DNA of 64,000 nt. It comes from Mycolicibacterium peregrinum. GTDB taxonomy: Bacteria > Actinomycetota > Actinomycetes > Mycobacteriales > Mycobacteriaceae. The position numbers and the translations under genes were made by a program. The stretch spans positions 62,001 to 126,000 of the forward strand of contig NZ_LZSO01000028.1 of NCBI RefSeq assembly GCF_001665785.1, given 5' to 3'. Under the pieces are notes generated by a model. It was not told the DNA's origin. It was given only the letters and a program-made list of their open reading frames with translations, and made no database searches. Positions 16,253 to 24,144 of this stretch are shown one piece after another (position 1 is the stretch's first letter; every line of letters starts with the position of its first letter).

Positions 16253-16776
16253 CGTGTCACCCCCATTTCCTGCAAGTTCAGTCTCAGCGCGCGTACCGCA
16301 TAGTGCAGCCGCGATTTCACGGTGCCCTCGGGTATCTGCAGATCGTCCGCGATCTGCCCGGTGGTCCAGCCCTGGTAGTACGCCCGGCGGACCACTGCCC
16401 GGTGTTCGTCGGAAAGTTGGCTCAATGCCGTGGTCAGGAGGATTCGGTCCAACGCGTTGTCCACTTTGTCAGGGGTGGCGGCAGCCTTCGAATGCTCTGC
16501 CACCTGTTCGGGGTCGGACACCCCGGTTTCGTTCCGAAAGCGGGCGCTCCGTCGTTCATCAATGATCATGTTTCGCGCCACCGTAAACAACCACGCCCGT
16601 GCCGAACGGTCGGTGTCGGCGGTGACGTCAGGGTGGCGCCACGCACGCAGCAACGTTTCCTGCACTACGTCCTCGGCCCGGGCCCGATCACCCGTGAGCC
16701 GCAGGGCGTAGCGCCATAGCGCAGCAGCATGCTCGTCGTAGAGCACCCGCATCATGGCGGCCTCCGGATCATCCAC
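16249..16776 (-). CDS. sigL: ECF sigma factor SigL
   Basis: This 175-residue protein has sigma region 2 (MMRVLYDEHAAALWRYALRL and AEDVVQETLLRAWRH) and region 4 (LSQLSDEHRAVVRRAYYQGW, then GQIADDLQIPEGTVKSRLHY). Gene order map-sigL-rslA is that of Rv0734-Rv0736. GTG 16776 is chosen, with GGAGG 7 nt upstream. It has its own promoter of the type SigL itself reads, which implies positive autoregulation held in check by RslA. Confidence 0.95.
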   Translation of the reverse strand: MDDPEAAMMRVLYDEHAAALWRYALRLTGDRARAEDVVQETLLRAWRHPDVTADTDRSARAWLFTVARNMIIDERRSARFRNETGVSDPEQVAEHSKAAATPDKVDNALDRILLTTALSQLSDEHRAVVRRAYYQGWTTGQIADDLQIPEGTVKSRLHYAVRALRLNLQEMGVTR

Positions 16777-16794
16777 TTCCCTACCTCCGTCTGT

Positions 16795-16822
16795 GACACG
16801 ACGTTGGTGGCGATCCGGTTCA
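16795..16822 (-). promoter_or_regulatory. autoregulatory SigL-type promoter
   Basis: Minus strand TGAACC (16822-16817), a 16-bp spacer and CGTGTC (16800-16795) end about 18 nt before the sigL start. The leader would be only about 13 nt and begins essentially at the ribosome binding site. The motif is shared exactly with 14612-14639. Confidence 0.82.
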
Positions 16823-16891
16823 ATTAGAACCTTTGCGCGTCGGCTGACACCAGCGATGGCGCGCGTTTCGGGTATCGATTGCTGGCGTTAA

Positions 16892-17689
16892 TTACCGGGT
16901 GAGGATTCGGGGCCCGTCTTCGGTGACGGCGACGGTGTGCTCCCAGTGCGCCGCACGGGTTCCGTCGGCGGTGACAACGGTCCACTCGTCATCGAGAATC
17001 ACGGTCTCGGTGGTGCCCAGGGTCAGCATGGGCTCGATCGCCAGTACCGAGCCGGGCTCCAGGTACGGACCGCGGCCGGGGGAGCCCTCGTTGGGCAGGA
17101 ACGGGTCCATGTGCATCTGGCGGCCGATGCCGTGGCCACCGTAACCGTCAACGATCCCGTACTTGCGGTCGTGCCGGGCCTCGGCGGCGTGGGTCTCCAC
17201 CTCGATCGCGTGCGAGACGTCGGTGAGCCGGTTTCCGGGCAGCATCGCGGCGATCCCGGCCTCCATGGCGGATTTCGTTGCCGCAGAAAGGGCTTCGTCG
17301 GCGGCGATGAGTGCGCCGACGCCGAAGGTGACGGCCGAGTCACCGTGCCATCCGTCAACGATCGCGCCGCAGTCGATGGACACCAGGTCGCCGGCGGCCA
17401 GTTTCTCGCCCGCTGACGGAATGCCGTGCACCACACGGTCATTGACCGAGGAACAGATGCTGGCCGGAAATCCGTGGTAGCCGAGGAACGACGGAGTACC
17501 GCCACCGTCACGGATGACGGACTCGGCGATCTGGTCCAGCTCGAGTGTGGAGACGCCGGGGGCGGCGGCCGCTCGAACGGCCCGCAGTGCCGAGGCGACG
17601 AGCGCCCCGGCCACAGCCATCGCGTCCAACTCTCCGGCGCTGCGCTGCGCAACGACCTTGCGCTTGCGCAACCCCGGCAATCTGATCAC
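16892..17689 (-). CDS. map: methionine aminopeptidase, type I
   Basis: This 265-residue M24 metalloprotease removes the initiator Met from nascent proteins. Metal ligands are visible: Asp pair in VSIDCGAIVDGWHGDSAVTF, His in YGGHGIGRQMHMDP, Glu in LAIEPMLTLG and the late Glu after HWEHTV. It starts at GTG overlapping the adk stop by GTGA. The secY-adk-map order is widespread in bacteria and matches Rv0732-Rv0734. Confidence 0.95.
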   Translation of the reverse strand: MIRLPGLRKRKVVAQRSAGELDAMAVAGALVASALRAVRAAAAPGVSTLELDQIAESVIRDGGGTPSFLGYHGFPASICSSVNDRVVHGIPSAGEKLAAGDLVSIDCGAIVDGWHGDSAVTFGVGALIAADEALSAATKSAMEAGIAAMLPGNRLTDVSHAIEVETHAAEARHDRKYGIVDGYGGHGIGRQMHMDPFLPNEGSPGRGPYLEPGSVLAIEPMLTLGTTETVILDDEWTVVTADGTRAAHWEHTVAVTEDGPRILTR

Positions 17690-18231
17690 TTACCCAGTGC
17701 CTGCAATGCGCGGGCAAACACCTCGTCGAGTGCGCCCACCGCATCCACGGTCTTCAGGTCGTCGCGGTAGTACTCCAACAGCGGCTCGGTCTCGTCGCGG
17801 TAGACCTTCATGCGGTTGCGGATGACCTCGTCGGTGTCGTCGGCGCGACCACGGCCCTTGAGCCGGGTCAGCAGCTCGTCCTCGGACACCTGGAACTCGA
17901 CCACTGCGTCGAGCTTGTGGTTGCGTGCGGCGAGCATGTCCTTGAGCGCGCCCGCCTGCTCGACCGAGCGCGGGTAGCCGTCGAGGATGAACCCGTCGGC
18001 GGCGTCTGCCTGGTCGATACGGTCCTCCACGAGGCGGTTGGTCAGCTCGGCAGGCACCAGATCGCCGGCGTCCAGGTAGCGCTTGGCCTCGAGCCCGAGC
18101 GGAGTGCCGTCACCGATGTTCTTGCGGAACAGGTCCCCGGTGGAGATTTGCGGGATGCCGAGCTTCTCGGACAGCTTCTCTGCCTGCGTGCCTTTGCCCG
18201 CACCAGGCGGTCCGAGTAGAACGACTCTCAC
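17686..18231 (-). CDS. adk: adenylate kinase
   Basis: This 181-residue short-type adenylate kinase interconverts ATP + AMP and 2 ADP. It has the P-loop LLGPPGAGKGTQ at residues 5-16 and the AMP site STGDLFRKNIGDGTPLG. FILDGYPRSVEQA and the lid Arg residues (KGRGRADDTDEVI) follow. It has the short lid of actinobacterial enzymes, with no zinc cysteines. It overlaps both secY (GTGA) and map (GTGA). Confidence 0.97.
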   Translation of the reverse strand: MRVVLLGPPGAGKGTQAEKLSEKLGIPQISTGDLFRKNIGDGTPLGLEAKRYLDAGDLVPAELTNRLVEDRIDQADAADGFILDGYPRSVEQAGALKDMLAARNHKLDAVVEFQVSEDELLTRLKGRGRADDTDEVIRNRMKVYRDETEPLLEYYRDDLKTVDAVGALDEVFARALQALGK

Positions 18232-19553
18232 TTCAGGAACCCTTCGTAGTTACGTTGCATGAGCTGGCTCTCGATCTGTTTCACGGTATCCAGACCCACA
18301 CCGATCATGATGAGAACCGCGGTACCGCCGAACGGCAGATTCTGTACCGAGCCGGTGTTGCCGATCTGCAGGAACAGGTTGGGCAGAACGGCGATCACAC
18401 CGAGGTAGATCGACCCGGGCAGGGTGATGCGGCTGAGCACATACCGCAGGTAGTCCGCGGTGGGCTTGCCGGGACGGATGCCCGGGATGAATCCGCCGAA
18501 CTTCTTCATCTCATCGGCGCGCTCGTCCGGGTTGAACGTGATCGACACGTAGAAGTACGTGAAGAAGATGATCAGGCCGAAGTAGATCGCGATGTAGACG
18601 GGATCGGCGGGATTCGTCAGGTAGTCGGCGACGAACTTGTCCCACCAGCCGGTGCCCGGGTTGGAGCTGCCGCTCTGGATCAGCTGTGTGATCAGGTGCG
18701 GGATGTAGATCAGCGAGGACGCGAAGATCACCGGGATGACGCCGGCCTGGTTGACCTTGAGCGGCAGGTAGGTGGAGGTGCCGCCGTACATCTTGCGGCC
18801 CACCATGCGCTTGGCGTACTGCACCGGGATACGGCGCTGACCCTGCTCGACGAAGACCACGCCGATGATGATCAGCAGCGTCGCGGCGACGACGGCGGTG
18901 AACACCAGGCCGCCGCGGCTCTCCAGGATGGTCTGGCCCTCGGACGGGATCCGGGCGGCGATACCGGCGAAGATCAGCAGCGACATGCCGTTGCCGATGC
19001 CCCGCTCGGTGATGAGCTCGCCCATCCACATCACCAGCGCTGCGCCCGCGGTCATCACCAGCACGATGGTGATGAGGCCGAAGATCGAGCTGTCCTGGAT
19101 GATGTCGAGGCTGCAGCCCTGCAGCAGCCCGCCGTTGGCGGCCAGCGCCACGATGCTGGTGCCCTGCAGGATGGCCAGCGCGATCGAAAGATAACGCGTG
19201 TACTGCGTCATCTTGGCCTGACCGGCCTGGCCTTCCTTCTGCAACTGCTCGAAACGCGGGATCACGACGACCAACAGCTGCACGATGATGCTGGCGGTGA
19301 TGTAGGGCATGACGCCCACCGCGAAGATCGTCAGCTGCAGCAGCGCGCCGCCGGAGAACAGGTTGATCAATGAGTAGATCTGGGCGGAATCGCCGCCGCT
19401 GACCTGCTCGATGCACTTCTGGACGTTCGGGTAGTTAACCCCCGGAGACGGGATCGACGCGCCGGCCCGGTACAGAATCACCAGGCCCAACGTGAACAGG
19501 ATCTTGCGTCTGAGGTCGGCCGTCCGCAGCGATGAGATGAAAGCCGAAAGCAC
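18228..19553 (-). CDS. secY: preprotein translocase subunit SecY
   Basis: This 441-residue, ten-segment membrane protein forms the SecYEG protein-conducting channel in the cytoplasmic membrane. Family marks are RRKILFTLGLVILYRAGASI at the N-terminus, the plug region PSPGVNY, and the C5 loop near FNPDERADEMKKFGGFIPGIRPG. GTG 19553 has AGGAGG just upstream. It heads the secY-adk-map transcript. Confidence 0.97.
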   Translation of the reverse strand: MLSAFISSLRTADLRRKILFTLGLVILYRAGASIPSPGVNYPNVQKCIEQVSGGDSAQIYSLINLFSGGALLQLTIFAVGVMPYITASIIVQLLVVVIPRFEQLQKEGQAGQAKMTQYTRYLSIALAILQGTSIVALAANGGLLQGCSLDIIQDSSIFGLITIVLVMTAGAALVMWMGELITERGIGNGMSLLIFAGIAARIPSEGQTILESRGGLVFTAVVAATLLIIIGVVFVEQGQRRIPVQYAKRMVGRKMYGGTSTYLPLKVNQAGVIPVIFASSLIYIPHLITQLIQSGSSNPGTGWWDKFVADYLTNPADPVYIAIYFGLIIFFTYFYVSITFNPDERADEMKKFGGFIPGIRPGKPTADYLRYVLSRITLPGSIYLGVIAVLPNLFLQIGNTGSVQNLPFGGTAVLIMIGVGLDTVKQIESQLMQRNYEGFLK

Positions 19554-19866
19554 TCTTCCTCCTGCGCAGCCGACCTCTCAGCGCGGCGTGCCAAACGGGG
19601 CTGGTGGAGCCAGCGTCAATGGTCAAGTCGTTTACGACTGCCCGGCAGGCGCGCAGCCTGCGAACTCAGTCGTCAAATCAGTCTACGAGAGTAACAGTTG
19701 CCCCCGAGTGCCCCCGTCATGCACCCGCGCCCGCCCGCCTCGATCCGGCCGAGATCAGGCCGAGCTGCGGAGCAGAGCTTCTCTTCAGAATCGGAGCGTA
19801 CAGTCGGCGACAGCTCATTACACCACCTAACTAACACGTTGATTTCGACTGAACAAAGGGGAATTC
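19554..19866. other. divergent intergenic region, secY / methyltransferase array
   Basis: This 313-bp region has no credible gene. It must hold the secY promoter (minus) and the promoter of the methyltransferase array (plus). A palindrome AGTCGT-TT-ACGACT lies at 19626-19639, and a GC-rich hairpin (GCAGGC...GCCTGC) follows it. I could not assign -10/-35 elements with confidence. Confidence 0.5.
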
Positions 19867-20781
19867 ATGGCCCGGACTGCCGACGACTCGTGGGATCTGG
19901 CCTCCAGTGTGGGCGCCACGGCGACGATGGTCGCGGCAGCGCGCGCAATGGCCACCAATGCCGATGATCCGGTGATCGACGACCCCTTCGCCGCTCCCCT
20001 GGTCCGCGCTGTCGGGATGGACTTCTTCACCAAGCTGGCCGACGAGAACTTCACCACCGAAGGCCTCGACGAGGAGGCCGCTACAGGGCTGATCCGATTC
20101 GCCAACGGCATGGCCGCCCGCACCCGATTCTTCGACGACTTCTTCCTGAGCGCGTGCCGTGCCGGTATCCGGCAGGCGGTCATCCTGGCGACCGGACTGG
20201 ACTCGCGGGCCTACCGGCTGCCGTGGCCTGCCGGCGCCGTCGTCTACGAGGTCGACCAGCCCGAGGTGATCGAGTTCAAGAGCGCCACCCTGGCGGACCT
20301 CGGCGCGGTACCGACCACCGACCGCCGCACCGTGGCCATCGACCTGCGCTTCGACTGGCCCTCAGCGTTGACCGAGGCCGGGTTCGACCCGTCGCTACCG
20401 ACGGCATGGATCGCCGAGGGGTTGCTGGGCTACCTGCCGGGGGACGCCCAGGACCGTTTGCTCGACCAGGTCACCGCGCTGAGCGCGCCCGGCAGCCGTT
20501 TCGGTGTCGAGGGCGTGCCCGCCACCGAGGCAGGCGACGAAGAGACGATCCGGGCCAAGATGCAGGAATTCACCGACCGCTGGCGGGCACACGGCCTGGA
20601 CATGGACCTCAACGAGCTGATCTTCCTCGGAGACCGTGCCGATGTGACGACGTACCTGGAAGGACATGCCTGGAAGACCACGGGAATCTCGTCCAACGAT
20701 CTGCTGGTCCGGACGGGGCTGCCTCCGGTCGAGGATGAGGCCCACGCGGCATCGGTCCTCTACATCAGCGCCGAGAAGTGA
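19867..20781 (+). CDS. SAM-dependent methyltransferase, TIGR00027/PPM family, paralogue 1
   Basis: This 304-residue protein belongs to the mycobacterial family of putative SAM methyltransferases related to leucine carboxyl methyltransferase. Conserved blocks are DDSWDLASSVGATATMVAAA at the start, RTRFFDDFFL, and the SAM site QAVILATGLDSRAYRLPWP with EVDQPEVIEFK. RAWIAEGLLGYL-like sequence follows. RBS AAAGGGG precedes the ATG. It is the first of four head-to-tail copies beside secY, as at Rv0725c-Rv0731c in M. tuberculosis. The substrate is unknown for the family. Confidence 0.9.
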   Translation: MARTADDSWDLASSVGATATMVAAARAMATNADDPVIDDPFAAPLVRAVGMDFFTKLADENFTTEGLDEEAATGLIRFANGMAARTRFFDDFFLSACRAGIRQAVILATGLDSRAYRLPWPAGAVVYEVDQPEVIEFKSATLADLGAVPTTDRRTVAIDLRFDWPSALTEAGFDPSLPTAWIAEGLLGYLPGDAQDRLLDQVTALSAPGSRFGVEGVPATEAGDEETIRAKMQEFTDRWRAHGLDMDLNELIFLGDRADVTTYLEGHAWKTTGISSNDLLVRTGLPPVEDEAHAASVLYISAEK

Positions 20782-20793
20782 GGCGGGCGAGCG

Positions 20794-21696
20794 ATGGCAC
20801 GGTCTGACACCGACAGCTGGGATCTGGCCTCCAGCGTGGGCGCGACGGCGACGATGGTCGCCGCGGCCCGCGCGATCGCCAGCGCCGAGCCCGATCCGCT
20901 GATCAACGACCCGTATGCCGCGGACCTGGTCCGCGCGGTCGGGGTGGAGTTCTTCACCAAACTCGTCGACGGCGAGATCGCCCTCGACGGTGAATTGGCC
21001 GCCGGCGCCGAGCTGATGATCGGGATCATGGCGGTGCGGACGAAGTTCTTCGACGACTTCTTCACAACGTCGGGCGCGGCGGGCATCCGACAGGCCGTGA
21101 TCCTGGCTTCCGGCTTGGATTCCCGGGCGTACCGACTGCCGTGGCCCGAGGGCACCGTCGTGTACGAGATCGACCAGCCCGAGGTGATCGGGGCGAAGTC
21201 AGCGACGATGACCGAGATCGGCGCCACCCCTACCGCCGAACGCCGCACCGTCGCCGTCGATCTGCGCGACGACTGGCCTGCCGCCCTGCAGGCGGCAGGG
21301 TTCGATCCGACCGCGCCGAGCGCGTGGAGCGCCGAGGGACTGCTGGCCTATCTGCCGCCCGAGGCCCAAGACCGGTTGTTCGACAACATCACCGCGCTCA
21401 GCGCGCCGGGCAGCCGACTGGCCACCGAGTTCCATCCCGATATCGCGGCGAACCTGCGCGAGCGCGGCAATGCGATGAGCGAGCAGTGGCGTCAGCACGG
21501 ACTGGACCTCGACCTGGCCAACCTCTGGTACGACGGCGAACGCAATTCGGTCACCGAGTATCTCGGTGACCGCGGCTGGTCGGTCACTGCACGGCGCCGG
21601 CCTGAGCTTTTCGCCGAATACGGCCGCGAGTTCCCCACTGGAGAAGCCGCTGCGCCACAACGCAACTCGCAGGCTGTCATCGCCATCCGAGACTAG
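20794..21696 (+). CDS. SAM-dependent methyltransferase, TIGR00027/PPM family, paralogue 2
   Basis: A 300-residue paralogue starting 12 bp after copy 1. It shares DSWDLASSVGATATMVAAAR, RTKFFDDFFTTSG, QAVILASGLDSRAYRLPWP and YEIDQPEVIGAK. A distinguishing feature is the C-terminus (EAAAPQRNSQAVIAIRD), which differs from the other copies. In the acceptor segment AWIAEG is replaced by AWSAEG. This divergence suggests a different acceptor from copy 1. Confidence 0.9.
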   Translation: MARSDTDSWDLASSVGATATMVAAARAIASAEPDPLINDPYAADLVRAVGVEFFTKLVDGEIALDGELAAGAELMIGIMAVRTKFFDDFFTTSGAAGIRQAVILASGLDSRAYRLPWPEGTVVYEIDQPEVIGAKSATMTEIGATPTAERRTVAVDLRDDWPAALQAAGFDPTAPSAWSAEGLLAYLPPEAQDRLFDNITALSAPGSRLATEFHPDIAANLRERGNAMSEQWRQHGLDLDLANLWYDGERNSVTEYLGDRGWSVTARRRPELFAEYGREFPTGEAAAPQRNSQAVIAIRD

Positions 21697-21708
21697 GAGC
21701 ACCATTTC

Positions 21709-22614
21709 ATGACCCGCACCGAAGGCGACAGCTGGGATCTGGCCACGAGCGTCGGGGCGACGGCGACCGGTGTCGCGGCCTCCCGGGCGCTGGCCACCAA
21801 GCAGCCCGACCCACTCATCAACGACCCGTTCGCCGACGCACTGGTGCGTGCGGTGGGACTGGAGCACAGCATCCGGCTCGCCGACGGCGAGGTGTGCGTC
21901 GAGGGCGATCTGATGCTGGACCGGCAGCGGATGTGTGAGCAGATCGCCGTCCGTACCCGATTTTTCGATGACTTCTTTTTCGCCGCGGGGGATGCCGGTA
22001 TCCGGCAGGCGGTCATCCTGGCGTCCGGTCTGGACACTCGCGCCTACCGGCTGGCCTGGCCTGCCGGCAGCGTCGTGTTCGAGGTGGATCAACCGGCGGT
22101 GCTGGAGTTCAAGACCCGCACCCTGACGGATCTCGAGGCCGAGCCGGCCGCCGAGCTGCACACCGTGCCCGTCGACCTGCGCGACGACTGGCCCGCGGCC
22201 TTGCGCGCCAGCGGTTTCGATCCGCAACTTCCGACCGCCTGGATCGCCGAGGGTCTGCTGATCTACCTTCCGCCGGAAGCGCAGGACCGGTTGTTCGACA
22301 ACATCACCGCGCTCAGCGCCCCGGGCAGCCGACTGGCCACCGAGCACATGGACGCCGCCTCGCTCAACGACAAGTGGACCGAGCGGGTCAGCCAGTGGTC
22401 GAAGAAGGTCGGCTCCGATGTGGATCTGAAGGACCTGTTCTACTCCGGCGAGCGAACAGCCGCCCGCGACTACCTCACCGCACACGGGTGGGACGCGACA
22501 GTGCAACCCACCCGGGCGGCTTACGAGTCGCACGGTTTCCCCTACCCCGAGGAGCTTGACGACCTCGCGGGTGATTCTGGTTATCTGTCAGCAACACTCA
22601 AGACATCGAAGTAG
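21709..22614 (+). CDS. SAM-dependent methyltransferase, TIGR00027/PPM family, paralogue 3
   Basis: A 301-residue paralogue with AGGAG 9 nt before the ATG, 12 bp after copy 2. It is the most divergent of the four near the N-terminus (EGDSWDLATSVGATATGVAA, and EHSIRLADGEVCVEG in place of the FFTKL segment). It keeps QAVILASGLDTRAYRLAWP, EVDQPAVLEFK and AWIAEGLLIYLPPEAQDRLF, with CEQIAVRTRFFDDFFFA ahead of the SAM loop. Confidence 0.9.
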   Translation: MTRTEGDSWDLATSVGATATGVAASRALATKQPDPLINDPFADALVRAVGLEHSIRLADGEVCVEGDLMLDRQRMCEQIAVRTRFFDDFFFAAGDAGIRQAVILASGLDTRAYRLAWPAGSVVFEVDQPAVLEFKTRTLTDLEAEPAAELHTVPVDLRDDWPAALRASGFDPQLPTAWIAEGLLIYLPPEAQDRLFDNITALSAPGSRLATEHMDAASLNDKWTERVSQWSKKVGSDVDLKDLFYSGERTAARDYLTAHGWDATVQPTRAAYESHGFPYPEELDDLAGDSGYLSATLKTSK

Positions 22615-22632
22615 ACGACCGGGAGGCGCACG

Positions 22633-23553
22633 ATGGCACGAACCGATGACGACAGTTGGGATCTGGCCTCCAGCGTCGGCGCCACCGCCACTCTGGTGGC
22701 CACGGGGCGGGCGATCGCCAGCCAGGATTCCCACGGCCTGATCGACGATCCGTTCGCGGCGCCGTTGGTGCGCGCGGTGGGCATCGACGTGTTCACCAAG
22801 ATGGTCGACGGTGAGCTGAGTCTGGATACCCTCGCCCAGCTCGCACCGGATGCGGCCGAGCGCGCTCGCTCGAACATCGACGAGATGGCCGTGCGTACCC
22901 GGTTCTTCGACGACTACTTCGTTGACGCAGGCAAGGCAGGCATCCGGCAGGCGGTGATCCTGGCATCCGGTTTGGATTCCCGCGCCTACCGGTTGCCGTG
23001 GGCCGCAGGCACGGTGGTCTACGAGATCGACCAGCCCGAGGTGATCGAGTTCAAGACGCGCACCCTGGCCGATCTGGGCGCGGAGCCAACGGCACAACGT
23101 CGCACCGTACCGATCGACCTGCGGAACGACTGGCCCGCCGCACTCAAGTCGGCGGGATTCGACCCCGCAAAACCGACCGCGTGGTGCGCCGAGGGTCTCC
23201 TGATCTATCTGCCGCCCGAGGCCCAGGACCGACTGTTCGACAACATCGCCACGCTCAGCGCCCCCGGCAGCAAGGTGGCCACCGAATTCGTACCGGGGAT
23301 GAAGGATTTCGACCCGGAAAAGGCACGCGCTGCCACCGCGACGTTCAGCCAGCTCGGTCTGAACATGGACATGCCGTCGCTGATCTACCACGGCGAGAGG
23401 CATTCGGCCGCCGACTATTTGAGCGCCAAGGGCTGGAAGATGACGGGTGCGGACCGTTCAGAGCTGTTCGTCCGCCACGGCCTGCCGGTTCCCGACCGCG
23501 ACGAGAACGACCCGATGGGCGAGATCGTCTACATCAGCGGCACTCTGGACTGA
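22633..23553 (+). CDS. SAM-dependent methyltransferase, TIGR00027/PPM family, paralogue 4
   Basis: A 306-residue paralogue with GGGAGG 6 nt before the ATG. It keeps DDSWDLASSVGATATLVATG, RTRFFDDYFVDAGKAGIRQ and LDSRAYRLPW. The acceptor region reads AWCAEGLLIYLPPEAQDRLF. It ends the array; a hairpin at 23570-23616 follows and the next gene is convergent, so the array is probably one transcript ending here. Confidence 0.9.
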   Translation: MARTDDDSWDLASSVGATATLVATGRAIASQDSHGLIDDPFAAPLVRAVGIDVFTKMVDGELSLDTLAQLAPDAAERARSNIDEMAVRTRFFDDYFVDAGKAGIRQAVILASGLDSRAYRLPWAAGTVVYEIDQPEVIEFKTRTLADLGAEPTAQRRTVPIDLRNDWPAALKSAGFDPAKPTAWCAEGLLIYLPPEAQDRLFDNIATLSAPGSKVATEFVPGMKDFDPEKARAATATFSQLGLNMDMPSLIYHGERHSAADYLSAKGWKMTGADRSELFVRHGLPVPDRDENDPMGEIVYISGTLD

Positions 23554-23569
23554 GTTCGGCCGGCACGTC

Positions 23570-23616
23570 TGAAGCGCTACGGCGGAAATCGGCCTTGAGA
23601 CCGCCACCACGCTTCA
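23570..23616. repeat. interrupted hairpin between convergent genes
   Basis: TGAAGCG(CTAC)GGCGG at 23570-23585 pairs with CCGCC(ACCA)CGCTTCA at 23601-23616, leaving a 4-nt internal mismatch and a 15-nt loop. It may end transcription of the methyltransferase array and of the convergent DUF3830 operon. The GGCGG...AAATC...CCGCCACC core resembles that of the palindromes at 4164 and 5105, but the outer arms differ. Confidence 0.45.
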
Positions 23617-23646
23617 TACGCGGAACGAACGAGCTGCCACACACGA

Positions 23647-24144
23647 TCACGATGCCCTGGCAAAGCGCAGCGTCTCACCTCTGGCTCCACCCATCCACAG
23701 GTCCTGGCAGGCTGCGGCCATGTCGTCGAGCCCCTCGATGATCTCGCCGAACACGTTGCCGGGCACCCAGCCCTGGTCTCCGTTGATCAGCAGGTTGTTG
23801 CGGCCGTAAAACAGCGCCAGGTCGACGATCGCGCCGGTGGTTCCGGTACCGGCACTGTTCTCGTAGCCGTACGCGGGGTTGCCCAGATCGTCGGAGTCGA
23901 ACGAGAACCAGCACAGGTCGCCCGATATCGGGGTGACCGTGGTGTTCTCCTTGCCAGGGTCGGTGCCGAAGGCCGGCAGCAGGGTGTAGATCTCGTTACG
24001 GGCGTACTTGCCGTGAAATACCTGCGCCGCCAGCGGCAGGGCGTCCCACACGGCAGCGCAGGTGCGCGGCGCCGCTTCGTCGAGAAGTCGCGCGACGCAA
24101 CTGACTCCGCGTTTGTCCAGCGACACCGTGATCAACCGGCTCAT
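23647..24144 (-). CDS. DUF3830 family protein
   Basis: This 165-residue protein is recognised as DUF3830 (cyclophilin-like barrel). Typical sequence includes MSRLITVSLDKRGVSCVARL, TCAAVWDALPLAAQVFHGKY, and ARNEIYTLLPAF followed by PISGDLCWF and AIVDLALFYGRNNLLINGDQ. No catalytic residues are known for the family. It is the last gene of a three-gene operon; its ATG overlaps the amidase stop (ATGA). Its company (amidase, Asp/Glu racemase-type enzymes) suggests a small-molecule catabolic role. Confidence 0.75.
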   Translation of the reverse strand: MSRLITVSLDKRGVSCVARLLDEAAPRTCAAVWDALPLAAQVFHGKYARNEIYTLLPAFGTDPGKENTTVTPISGDLCWFSFDSDDLGNPAYGYENSAGTGTTGAIVDLALFYGRNNLLINGDQGWVPGNVFGEIIEGLDDMAAACQDLWMGGARGETLRFARAS

